From contig BRYA01000034.1 in assembly GCA_030267965.1 (NCBI GenBank), forward strand, positions 1 to 24,404: a stretch of 24,404 nucleotides of DNA, given 5' to 3'. The notes beneath the pieces are model-generated. The model was given only the letters and a program-made list of their open reading frames with translations, had not been told where the DNA came from and made no database searches. Origin of the DNA: Triparma columacea. Lineage: Eukaryota; Sar; Bolidophyceae; Parmales; Triparmaceae. Shown piece after piece: positions 9,508 through 19,600 of this stretch (its first letter is position 1; every line of letters starts with the position of its first letter). The position numbers and the translations under genes are program-made.

Positions 9508-10042
9508 CTAATCCTTTTTCGTGTCACTTTTCATCCCCCCGAAGAGCCTAGCCGTCCCCTGCCCGAGTCCCTTGAGCGTCTGTCCCGTGACGTCGAACGT
9601 CCCCTTGACGACGGCGCCGGAGGCTTTTCCGGTCTGTGAAAAGGCTGGGGGGGGATTGCAGCGGCGAAGCGGTCAGTAAGCGGCCTTGGGATCAAGCGCA
9701 CGTCGAGTATATTTTCCCTGATGTATCGCTTTGTGTATCGTCGCTCTGCTATTCGCTTCTCGCCCCTCATCCCCTGCCACGCTTTCATAATCCCTCCCCA
9801 TTCGTCCCTGCAGCCTCTGTTACAGCTTCGCCCTTGTCTTACTTACCTTCACCCACTCCCCCAGGTTCTGCTTTCTCTGCGGTGGACGCTGGAGTAGCTG
9901 CCGCTGGAGTAGCTGCCGCTGGAGTAGCTGCCGCTGGAGTAGCTGCCGCTGGAGTAGCTGCCGCTGGAGTAGCTGCTGCTGGAGTAGCTGCCGCAGGGGT
10001 CTCGACAGTCTCGTTGACTTTGTTGCTGTTATCTTCGGACAT
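9508..10042 (-). CDS. Small glycine-motif protein with (AAATP)7 linker, two exons
   Basis: Exon 1 is 10042-9847 and exon 2 is 9644-9508 (TAG stop), giving 110 residues. The intron has a GTAAGT donor and a CAG acceptor after a C tract, phase 1. The N-terminus reads MSEDNSNKVNETVET, then seven AAATP units, then the core AFSQTGKASGAVVKGTFDVTG followed by a G-x-G-x-G stretch and a lysine-rich end. I chose the CCCCAG acceptor at 9645 because the next AG (TTCACAG) breaks the frame and this one reproduces the AF-x-x-TGKA motif of the neighbour at 10709. No known family is recognised; the glycine spacing suggests membrane-associated or glycine-zipper helices. The frame stays open upstream of the chosen ATG, so a longer N-terminus with a hydrophobic segment is possible. 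Confidence 0.65.
9891..9995. repeat. 15-bp coding minisatellite, seven copies
   Basis: Seven copies of ggagtagctgccgct in direct tandem: copies 1-5 are identical, copy 6 has one change (gctgctgct) and copy 7 ends gca. On the minus strand it encodes the AAATP repeat of the small gene, so unit gain or loss would keep the frame. Confidence 0.95.
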
Positions 10043-10708
10043 TTTAGCTGGTCTATTTGGGTTGTGGTTGGGATGACGAAGTGGGGTGAGAGGCTTGATG
10101 GTTTTTTGCAGCATGTAGAGAAAGAGCATGACGACGAGTACAACAAGTAAAGGGGTGTCGCTGTCTTGATTCTGTCGTGTTGGAAACATCTTTCTGCGAG
10201 GCGAAGATTGGAACAAATGGATGAGATAAGTTCTGCTCTCGTTGAGCCAGGAGAGTGTGAATTTTTCAAGATTCTGTTTACTAATGTGTTCATAAGCCAA
10301 CTCGTAGTAGGTCGTGATGACAATTATGCCTTAGTAAGGTGCTGTGAGGTTGTAATGGGTAAATTGAGGGTTTGTATTGGACATACTTCACTTTTTTGGG
10401 GTTTATTGTGCCTCAAACTTCCTGTTGTGAGTCTTGTGTTGTCTTCCTTCATCACATTTACATCGTTATGGCTATTTCAAATGTAATATCTGCATACTAC
10501 ATCTATAAACCACTATATCTATCACTTTATCGCAACAAAGTACTCAATAACAATAATAAACTCTCCAAAAGCCCTCATGTCCCGATCTTTACAACCCTCA
10601 ACACCCACACTCTCTAACTCACATCCTCCCCTTGTTACTAACTCACATCCTCCCCTTGTTAACACCTCCCCCCCCCACTCACATGCTACTAAAAATCCTA
10701 CTAGATAA
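10043..10708. promoter_or_regulatory. Shared divergent promoter region of two small paralogous genes
   Basis: These 666 bases separate the ATGs of two head-to-head genes (minus at 10042, plus at 10709), so they should contain both promoters. No TATA box in a convincing position was found. A perfect 24-bp tandem duplication (ctaactcacatcctccccttgtta, shown here as its parts ctaactcacatc and ctccccttgtta) lies at 10614-10661, about 50 bases before the plus-strand ATG. The part next to the minus gene (10043-10300) is open in that gene's frame and may be transcribed or translated. Confidence 0.5.
10614..10661. repeat. 24-bp perfect tandem duplication
   Basis: Two identical adjacent 24-bp units, 10614-10637 and 10638-10661, starting ctaactcacatc and ending cttgtta. 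It sits just upstream of the plus-strand small gene, likely in its leader or promoter. Confidence 0.9.
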
Positions 10709-11130
10709 ATGTCTTCTGCTGCTGCAACTGGTACCGATCTCCCTCCTGCTGATGCTCCCTCCCGCATCGTGGATAAAGCGGAAGATCGTCCGTCTGGGCT
10801 CGGGGCTGCCTTCCACAATACTGGAAAGGCCGTCGGGTCCATGTTCATCGGTCTCTTCGACATCACCGGGGCGATTGTTGTTGGAATCGGAAAGGGTGAG
10901 TCGCTTTTTCCTTCTCCTTTTCCTTCTCCTTTGACTCCTCCTTATCCTGCTCACCCCCAACGGACTACGAACTTCCATCCCCCCTGCACACACATATACC
11001 AAAATTCTCCCAAGGCATCAAGACCCTCGTCGATCCTCAGACTTACCAGAACAACAAGAAGAAGGACGATACTGTTGCCGACGAGGCCAAGGCCAAAGCT
11101 GAGGAGGTGCAAGAATCAAACCAGGAATAG
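10709..11130 (+). CDS. Small glycine-motif protein, paralogue of the divergent neighbour, two exons
   Basis: Exon 1 is 10709-10895 and exon 2 is 11015-11130 (TAG), together 100 residues. The donor is GTGAGT after phase 1; the acceptor is CCCAAG, a weak but frame-keeping site. An in-frame TAA lies directly before the ATG (10706-10708), which fixes the start. The protein begins MSSAAATGTDLPPADAP, has the core AFHNTGKAVGSMFIGLFDITG and a G-x-G-x-G segment, and ends in a long K/D/E-rich tail. The core aligns with AFSQTGKASGAVVKGTFDVTG of the minus-strand gene at 9508-10042, including T-G-K-A, F-D and T-G. No named family is recognised. The hydrophobic glycine-spaced stretch could pack in or on a membrane; this is inference. 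Confidence 0.65.
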
Positions 11131-11225
11131 GTGCTCCCCCCTTTAGGAAATGCGCGGGGACTGTCCGAATGCCTCGTGTTTGCGTATCACTAACATAATT
11201 AATTTCATTTCACACCCAAAAAAGC

Positions 11226-12955
11226 ATGTCCCAAGCCTTTCTTTCACCTTCCCTCTTTCTCGCTTTAATCGTCGTATCGGCGGCTACGCGTAAGCCTGTA
11301 CATTCATCACCTCCTTCCTCGACAGATGATGTAACGTCAAGTCCAGAGTACCAGGCATTACTGAAGAGGGCAGCATCGGAAAGGAAAGGGAGGTGAGTTT
11401 ATTTCCTCTGTACCATCTCATTCTCCCTCCTTTTCCACTTTTCTAACCCCTCATACATCTTGTGTCCCCTATTTATTATTTATAATTCCCCAAAAACTAG
11501 AATAAATACAGGTAATTAGAACAGTATTGATGGCAGTCGTCGATGCCCATTTGACAGTTCTTCCAAAGTCGCCTGTAAATGCAGTCGTCCAACCCCGCCC
11601 CCCCCCCCTTACCCCCCCTACCCGCTCGCTCAGAGGTGAAGTTCCGAAAGTACATAAAAGACCAAGCGTCTGCAACCTCCCCATCCTCCTCTCCCGATTC
11701 CCTCTTGATGAACCCGATCGCGTACATAAGGACGCCTTTTATCAAAAAAACCGGCTGCCCTCGCCAGCCTCAAACGTGCCCTTCGTCCCTCGGTCAGATT
11801 GTCCTTACGAAGGAGGTGAGATTGGCATGAGGAGCGGAGCATGAAGAGCGAGAACAACAGAGAGGGTTTGAGATTGCAATCTTGCATATATATTTATAAT
11901 CCCCCTCCCCCATCCCCTCCTCATCCATTGCCTCTACTCCACCACTATAGACCTCCCGGGAGTGCCTAACGCAGCTGTCCTCCTACTCTCACATTTGGGT
12001 GATATTCACCTTTGACAACAACACCGACGTCCGGACCTCCGCCGTCAACTACAAGGCGAAGATAACGCCCCCTCGCATCAAGCCCCCTGGGACGAAGGTC
12101 GGCTGCCTGTCCACCAGGACCCCCCACCGCCCAAACAATGTGGGCTTGTCCCTCCTCAAGCTCCACAAGGTGGAAGGCTCCACGATCACGGTGACGGGCG
12201 TGGACCTTTGCGACAAGACTCCTATTTACGATATAAAGCCTTTCGTACCTTGGGACGTTCCTGGTTATGTTTCCGGAGGTAACTGGGGCGGAGAGGTGAG
12301 AGTGCTCCCGCGTACCTTTACCGTGGTCCTCCCTTATTTACCTACCCCCATCCCCTATTTACCCCCATCCCCCTTCTCTCCTTCTACCTCCCTCCCAATT
12401 CTCTCAGATGCTCGACGTTTTGAGATGCCCTGAGTGGGTCTGGGATCCCTGTGCTGCCTCGGAGTTATCTTCATCTAGCCGCCCCAAGCACACCCCCCCC
12501 TCCGCCCTCCCCTCCACATCTGCTTCCACAGTGAAGTGGACAGAGTCCGCCGAAGAGGATCTCGCCTTCCTAGTATCTAGGGGGGTGTTTGCTCCCCTTT
12601 ACCCGAAGAAGGTGAGAACGCATGATATGGGTGGGCTGACGGCACCATAGTCTCCAATCCNNNNNNNNNNNNNNNNNNNNNNNNNNNNNNNNNNNNCCCC
12701 CCCCCCCCCCCCCAGTCCCCCACCTCCGCCCCCCTAGTAAAGTCCGCCGTGACGGAGATCCTCCTCCAGGACCCTCGTCACAACCGCCAGAAGGGAACTT
12801 CGACAGGTTCCGAAGGGTATCGCATAGTCTTCTGTGAGGCCGCGGTTACCTTCCGCGTCGAAGGTGGAGTGACTAGAGTTGTAGAGATTAAGAAGGCGGA
12901 GTGGGAAGATGGTGATGACGGTAGGATGAGGTTCATGAAAAAGCCTGAGTCATAA
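11226..12955 (+). CDS. TRMO: tRNA (N6-threonylcarbamoyladenosine37-N6)-methyltransferase, TrmO family, six exons
   Basis: Exons: 11226-11392, 11520-11574, 11636-11815, 11951-12295, 12408-12611 and 12716-12955 (TAA); 396 residues. TrmO uses S-adenosylmethionine to methylate t6A at position 37 of certain tRNAs, giving m6t6A. Family landmarks seen: I-A-Y-I-R-T-P-F then G-C-P-R-Q-P (about 100-116), S-H-I-W-V-I-F (about 148), TRTPHRPNNVGLSLLKL (about 188-204), GVDLCDKTPIYDIKPFVPW (about 216-235), and the eukaryotic/bacterial C-terminal domain with V-T-E-I-L-L-Q-D-P-R (about 328) and Y-R-I-V-F ending in V-V-E-I-K-K. Residues 1-20 form a hydrophobic leader (SLFLALIVVSAA), pointing to secretory or, in an alga with a secondary plastid, plastid import. 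Exon 2 is the least certain exon; it is the only frame-keeping solution I found. An assembly gap falls inside the last intron, so coding sequence should be intact. Confidence 0.88.
12661..12696. other. Assembly gap (36 N) beside a poly-C run
   Basis: Thirty-six undetermined bases are followed directly by a C run at 12697-12713. The gap lies in the last intron of the TRMO gene, between donor at 12612 and acceptor ending 12715. Homopolymer sequencing failure is the likely cause. Confidence 0.98.
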
Positions 12956-13190
12956 TGTTTATTTCAACATTCAAACAAATTTCACACTCTTTCCTCTTTT
13001 TTGCGGCAAGTCACAGTGTCCGATACTTAATTCTGCCGGACTCCGTGTCACCGCGATGATGCGACAATTCTAAAAGATAGAGGAGCCCCGTTCACGATCC
13101 AACCTCCCCTCACCCTTTGGCTCCACCCATACGAACTTACCAACTTTTATTTGATTCTTTTGGGCAAAAAGTCCAGTTCAGAATTCTAAT
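12956..13190. promoter_or_regulatory. Short intergenic region between TRMO and the TMC gene
   Basis: Only 235 bases separate the TRMO stop from the TMC ATG, so it must hold both the 3' end of one transcript and the promoter of the next. It contains an AT-rich start (atgtttatttcaacattc) fit for 3' processing. I see no clear promoter motif. Confidence 0.5.
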
Positions 13191-16100
13191 ATGTATTCTC
13201 GACTAGCGGCGCAGTCAGCAAATGGTGCCGGTACAGCTGCGAGTTCCGGCTCCGCTGCCGCCACGTCGGCTACAAAGTCGTCCGGGAGGGGCTTCAAGAG
13301 CATTGGCCTTTCTGTCGATCCAGATTCTGATGCCTCTGTTTCGTCCTCCGACGACGACGACGAGGATGTGGGGCATCACGAGAAGCACGACAACTTCGTC
13401 CTCGAGTCTGCCAAATTCATGCGAAATATTACGAAGGTTACAAACGAAATTAACTTCTTTGATGATGGAGACGAGGATGCTGACTTTGGGGTGGGGGATG
13501 GAGCGGCTCACTCGTCTATTTCTCCAGTCAGAACAGCGAAGGGGGGTAGTAGCTCTGCCGCGGATGAATTCATGGCGTCCCTGGATAACTTTGAGGTTGA
13601 CCTTGACGTCGATTTTGATGAAAGGTGAGTTCCTGCTTCTCTCGCAGTCCGCCCCCGCTCCCGCCCCCGCTCCCGCCCCCGCTCCCGCTTCCACCCCCTT
13701 GCTGACACGCAAAACTCCCCCTGCGCACCCACACGCCCTATACCCCAGAGGGAAAATAGTGAGCAAGGCAAGACCTGCCGATGCGTTGGACGTTCCTCCT
13801 CTGTCCATTAACCGTCCAGCGGCTGAGCAGGGGCAGGTAAATGATGAAACCTATTCGGATTCTGACTCCGACGTTTCCTTCGGCGGGAACGACGCCGAGG
13901 CGCAAGGTTTTGGTGCCGATGGTGTTCCGTTGGAAAAGTACAAGGCCCTGGAGGAGAAGCTCATTGCGCTGATGAAGAAGACAACTGCGCAGAAGAAGGA
14001 TTTCAAGTCGATACGGAAGGAGCACAGGAAGGCGTCGAACGAGGCTAAGCACCTCAAGATGGAGCGAGATGAGCTTGAGCAGGAGGTAGAGGAGTACCAG
14101 ATAAAGTATGAAGAGGCCCTGCTCAAGGTTGGGACTGGTGGGGGGGGTGGGGGGGGAGGCGGGGGTGCAGGGGGGGCTGCCCTGGAGGAGCAGCGGAGAA
14201 AGCAGCGCGAAGAGGCCCGAAAAGCTCTCTTTGCCGGAGGTGATGAAGATGATGACGTGGACTTCCATGTCAAGTTGGAGGACATAAATTTCATAAAGGA
14301 GGTGAGCGAGCGAAGGAAGCCCCGACCGGATGAGGTCGTTCAGCATCATTGTGTGCTTTATTCCATTCCATTCCAACCATTATTCCCACTACTCACTTCG
14401 CTGGCTGGCTATCATCGCAGATCATTATCCGAATCACAAAGTACATCAACAAGAAGATGCCCCTCGCGGCCGATATCCGTACCGTCCAGGGTCACTTCGG
14501 TTCCTCGGTCGCTTCCTTCTTCTCCTTCTATAGATGGATCATTGTAACCAACGTCTACGCTGCAGTTATCTGCATCATCTTCCTCATCCTTCACATGTAC
14601 AGACTTTACAACACTGAGTACGCAAACACTTGGTCGTTTTACGTCCTCCTTCCGGGCTTCATGGCGATCTCCTCATATCCGCCGGAGGATCAGTACCAGT
14701 ACCTGGCAATAACCCTCCTCCTTCCTTCGATCCTCTTTTTTGACGCTATTAGGAAGTGGGTCCATGAGGATGGCAATTCCAAGGTCATCAACAGCATCGA
14801 GTCTGAGCAGGAGAACATCAAGTTCGCGAAGCAGTTCTTGTGCTGCTGGGACCACAGCCTCACCCTTGCAACTGACGTCGAGGATTTACAGTGCACGATT
14901 GGGAGCAACATGGCTACCATGATCCAGGTGGACAAGGAGAAGGGCAAGACCCTGGAGAGGACCTTCAACGAGAAGGTGAAAATGAACATGAGGCGCTCCT
15001 TCGGGCTGCTCATCTATACTGTCATGCTCGTCGCTTCCTGGGCTACCATTATTTTTCTCACGGCCCAGCAGAACGTGCTTGGCAAGCAGCTTGCAGAAAA
15101 CTTCGAGGGGGCCTCTTACGTTGCTTCGTCTATCGTCCCTGGCTGCGTGACCGCAATCAACTCCCTGCTTCCTATTCTCATTGAGAAGATCACCCAATTT
15201 GAGAATTGGGACTCCGAGAAGGTGAGATTCCTGCGACGCTACTGCATAGCCTTGTTTTGCGACTAGCGACTAGCGACTAGCGACTAGCGCATTCCAACTA
15301 AGTAACGCAACTCTGTTGACTCGCCTCGCAGACTGTCATCAAGGTGCTCCTAATAAAGATGTACCTCGCCAAGATTTTGAACGTTCTGATCCAGTTCGCC
15401 TCTTACCTCCTCCTTGCGGACCCTGTGTTCTTCTCCTCTTCCTCGAACAAGTTCTTCGGTTTTGAAACAGGTGAGAAAAGGCAAACTTCAAAGCAGTGGG
15501 GTGACACGCATCTTACGCAGCCCTTTCTGCCGCTCGCTTCTTTCGTCGCAGGAAACGAGAACCTAGCGAGGGCGACGATCCGGACGAATGTTGAGGTTCA
15601 GTTCACCCCTGAGACTTTCAACTGCAGGCTGGACCAGGTTGCCGCCGGTCTCCTTCAGCTCCTAACTGTCGACTTCGTCGTCTCGAAGGTCATCGCGTCC
15701 GTATTACCTTACGCGAACATGGCCAAGGCTAAGATTCTCAAGGGAACTTTCAAGAAGGAGGAGGTGAGAATGGACTGGTATGGGGTTAGGGTTATGATAA
15801 CTAGCACGACACCTCTTACCGCTAACGCAACTCTTCGCTCCTCCCGCAGTTCACTGTGGCGAAGAAAATGGTGAACCTCCTCTACTTCCAAGGGCTGGTG
15901 TTCCTTGTTCTACCCTACGCGCCCTTGGCCACCATTATAATCCTCATGTTCCAGTTTTTGACGTTCAAGTTCGAGAAGATGATGCTGTTCAAGTTCGGCA
16001 CGAAGCCCAAGAAGGAGTGGAAGGCCCAGGATGCTGGTGCGTTCTTCATCAAGTTCTACCTCATTACAATCGTTGTGACCGGCCTACTCTCGACCTACAT

Positions 16101-16645
16101 TTTCGTGTCCTCCACTACCTTCGCCAAGAGTGAGAAGCAACTCGTTGAATCAGTCACCTACTGCACCGAGCTTGAGACTGTAACTGATGCTTGCACCGTA
16201 TATACACTCGAGCGCTTGCAAAATATTAGCAAGTATAAGTGCGGCCCCTTTGTCAATGAGACCTCGGCGTGGGCTATGGTCTCGACAGGTGAGAATGGGA
16301 AAAAGCCAGAGCAGCACAGCGACGACGACGAGCACAGAAGGCATCTTTACATGTCGGCTAATTTATCCCTCTTCTTGCCACCCCGTTTCGCTTGCCGCAG
16401 ATATTTCCTCGTTCGGCCTCATATCTCAGATTACTTACGAGATCGGTGTGAACGTAATCATTGTCTGGTTCCTCGTGCTCTTCTTCTACCTCAAGTACAG
16501 TTTCGCCGATAATAGTCTTGGAGTGGCTAACTCTGCTATCAACGAAAAGGAGCGTGCCTTCGAGTCGTCTGCCTTGGCGAGTGAGACGAAGATCAGGAAG
16601 CTAACGAAGGAGGTGGCCAAATACAAAAACATGGCCGACCTCTAA
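13191..16645 (+). CDS. TMC-family (transmembrane channel-like) protein with acidic coiled-coil N-terminus, seven exons
   Basis: Exons: 13191-13624, 13749-14301, 14421-15221, 15332-15470, 15552-15763, 15850-16288 and 16401-16645 (TAA); 940 residues, every junction frame-keeping. Residues 1-330 are soluble: Ser/Asp-rich, then a coiled coil (about 206-272), a run of about ten glycines and an acidic patch. The membrane part (about 365-890) has some ten hydrophobic segments. Family evidence: C-W-D-H-S-L-T-L-A-T (the TMC W-D motif) and, above all, F-T-V-A-K-K-M-V-N-L-L-Y-F-Q through Y-A-P-L-A-T-I-I then K-P-K-K-E-W-K-A (about 714-775), which matches the TMC signature around its LIY-x-Q and PWRAS motifs. 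Animal TMCs are mechanotransduction-channel subunits, structurally akin to TMEM16/OSCA proteins; a channel or lipid role here is inference. A C-terminal coiled coil (about 895-935) closes the protein. Confidence 0.85.
14138..14181 (+). repeat. G-rich coding tract (polyglycine)
   Basis: Within exon 2 of the TMC gene a stretch of G runs broken by single T, A or C encodes about thirteen glycines with an alanine. It separates the coiled coil from the next charged region. Several G runs of 4-8 make a G-quadruplex in RNA possible, and length errors in assembly are likely here. Confidence 0.85.
15259..15289 (+). repeat. Heptamer array gcgacta x4 in TMC intron 3
   Basis: Four perfect copies of gcgacta followed by gcg lie in the middle of the intron 15222-15331, some 14 bases before the TAACGCAAC element at 15303-15311. 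It does not touch coding sequence. Confidence 0.95.
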
Positions 16646-16696
16646 AATTTACGATTTGTATTGTGGTAAAACATATATATATTCGTTCACGTTTTC
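16646..16696. terminator. Shared convergent 3' region of the TMC and ankyrin genes
   Basis: Fifty-one bases lie between the TAA of the TMC gene and the stop of the ankyrin gene on the other strand. The stretch is AT-rich with acatatatatattc at about 16669-16683. Both transcripts must end here or run into each other's coding sequence; no canonical AATAAA is seen on either strand. Confidence 0.6.
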
Positions 16697-19600
16697 CTAC
16701 TTCAGCACTGCCATCATGACATGCTGCATCTGCTTCACCCCTCCCTCGCCTTCTTTCCCTTCCCTCCTTACTTTTCTCTTGACAATGGTGAAAAACCTCA
16801 TCTTCTGCGAAATCAATCTGACTGCCTTCTCGATTTCCTTGTCCCTCCCTCCTAGCATTTGGGACATACTTCCATGGCCAGCGGCAATGCTGTAGTGGAT
16901 GGCTTGACGTCCACCCTTATCTCCTACCCTAACATCCAATCCCCCGGCAACCAAATACGTCGCCAAATTCAGCTGGTTCGTCCTGGCGGCCAAATGAAGC
17001 AATCCTTCCTCCTCCTCGCCCAACACAATCACGCTGGCATCAAATGCCCCTTCTCCGTCCCTCTTCTTCAAATGATCAATCAAACATAAGCTCATCTGTT
17101 CGAATCCCTTCTTCATACAGCCAATGATAATTTCCCCATTCAAAACCTTGCTGTCCTCCCCCAAAACCCCTTTGTTCCACCTCAGGAACTTCCTTACCAG
17201 CCCAACCTCGTTCGCGTATATTGCGGTTTCTAACACCCCGCACCTCCTCTTCAACTTACTGTTGTACCCGACGAGCAAACTCAGGTCCAGCCCTTCAACC
17301 TTCATCAAGGTCTCCATGCAGAAGCTACTGCCACCGAACCATATCGCCTCAAAAGCTAGCGTTGCAAGGCCCTCGTCTACATCTCCGCCCGTTTTGAACA
17401 AATCCCTGTCTTCCTCGAGCAGAAGCTGCAGCACATCCAAATGTCCCTCCTCGACAGCAAAGTGAGCACACCACTTGTTGACTTCCACGTCCTTCGTCTC
17501 CTCCTTCTTCTTTCGCTTCTGTTCCAATCTGGCCCTCAGTTTCTCGCTCATGCCCTCGAGCTGCTGTTTCTCTTCCTCGTTTCCCCCCTCCCCCTCTCCC
17601 TCCTTCCCACCCTTCCTTTCCAAGTGGCCAATTCGCAGCACCCTCCTTACCCCCCCGGCACCCTCCTTAACCCTGACCTGGTCGAGGAGTAACTTGACGA
17701 GATGCTTCTCCCCGCCCTTGCAGACGGCGTGGAGGGCCATCATTCCCTCCCCTGCCTCCTCCCTAACCACGCAGCTCTCCCCTCCAGCCATGACAATGCG
17801 AGTGCAAACGCCAAAGTACCCTTTCTGTGCCGCTAGATCCACGGCATTGTGCTCCCCAAATACTAAGTCATCGGCTCCTGAATCCAGCAGGATGTGGAGG
17901 ACGGTATTGAAGTCGTCCTGAGCGAGGCCCTGGCGCTTACTGAACTGTGTCATGTTCTTCCCAGAAGCAATATTCCTCGGTAATTTCGAGTAGAAAGGTG
18001 CCGCATACAGCGTAGACATGAAAAGTCCGCAACCGTCCCCTGGGCGCTGGCCCCCCTTGCCGTCCTTGAGAATCGCCTTGCTGTCAGTCTCCTTCGCAAC
18101 GCTCGCCGCCGAGGTAAGCAAGTGGAGTGCCCTCACGTTGCCCGTCACCGAGGCCGCATAAATTGGCGTGCGGCCGTCGGTGTCTGGGGCAAACATGTCG
18201 AAAAGTTGCGAAGAAAGCATCGAGGATAGGAGGTTCAGGTTGCCTCCGCCGCCGCTGTTCAGGGGCTTTCCCACCACTTCAATGGCAGGAACGAGTGGGT
18301 TTCCCGGTGACACACTCTTCCTATCTTTCAACTGCCTCGCGATCTTAACAGCAACGTTCTCGTCGCATCTAGTCAGGGAAGAGAAAAGGAAATAAAGGCT
18401 GTCGGCCACTTCCCCCTCGCTGTTGGAGATTGCAGACTTTGGGAGCTTGAGGAATTTCTGTGTGAGGTTGGACTTTAGCTCAAGGTTGGCCTCGCAACGG
18501 GAGTGAAACTCAACTAAGTCGATGTTCTGGAGTTTGCGAAGGCACTCCTCGGACTTGCAATCGAGTTCGTCGCTATCCAAGATGACTCGAATCGCGTCAA
18601 GCCAGAGGTTGACCCTGCTCGTCTTTTCAACAAAGCCCAGCCAATCGGTCCGCGATACCATGTCCATACACCGCAAGCGCATACACGACGAGCCGACGTT
18701 CTTCTCGGCGTCGTCAATCTTGTTCGCGATTTCCTCAATATCTGCGAATGTGGTTGCGGCCTTGTGCTCATCAAGCACTGCTTGGTCAAAGGCCTGAAGA
18801 ATGAGGAGAGGGTCGGATTGGGGAGTCGCCTTGGCAAATCCCTTGGAGTCATCTCCCGCCCTTTTCTGCCCAATATCGCTGCTACTTTCGTAAACGGACT
18901 GCAGAAGAACTCGGGCCTTGGTGAGCGCTTTTGCCCAGTCTATGGTCAAGATTGAAGCTTTGATGGCCCTTTGTGCGGCCTTCGTACTATTACTCTTTCT
19001 CCATGCGTCGACAAAGTTCATGAATCTTTGCGACCTCTTGGTTGCCCCGTTCTCTCCCCCTGCATCGTTTCCCCCATTCACATTGTTCTCTGCCTCTGCG
19101 TCCTCAAGGGCCCACTTCGCCCTTGCCTCTTTCAGGACCTCGCTCGGGATGCTCTTGGAGCCTTCCGATGTGCCCCCGAGATAAGAGGAAGAGGAGTATG
19201 AGGAGGATCTGCTTGAGGAAATGTCACCGGAACCTTGGAGGAAGCCCTCTCCACCAAACATCATGTGCCTCGACTTGCATAGTTCCACATTCACGGCAAT
19301 CTTGTGGCTCGAAGGTAGGTCTCGTCCCATTGATTGCCACGACGTGGGCATCAAAAGCCTCTTGATGGTGTGGATGGAGTCAGGGGTGATGTGTTTCTTA
19401 GCATCGACGGTGCACGGGAAATTCATCGACGCCTTGAAGGCGTCGGTCCACGACGATGGGGTCGACAACTTGAGGGCGGCGAGTATAGAGCGTGCCGTCT
19501 GCACGCAAGATAATTGATCGATGATCCACTTAATGGTCGACTTATCCGTCTACGAGGGTGGGTGGGTTAGTGCTTGAGGTCGAAGTTGTTTGTGCCTTCT

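Noticed and set aside
9636..10076. Plus-strand frame with seven V-A-A-A-G units
   Set aside because: It reads the opposite strand of the 15-bp repeat. The minus-strand model gives splice sites and a paralogue match, this one neither.
13625..13748. Proline/alanine-rich reading through TMC intron 1 as coding
   Set aside because: The open frame over the CCCGCT repeat is not the frame of exon 1 once the GTGAG donor is used; splicing to 13749 keeps the frame and gives a typical intron.
13215..13808. Minus-strand 197-codon frame opposite the TMC N-terminus
   Set aside because: Shadow of the acidic coding exon 1 and the C-rich intron; the plus strand has splice sites and a family match.
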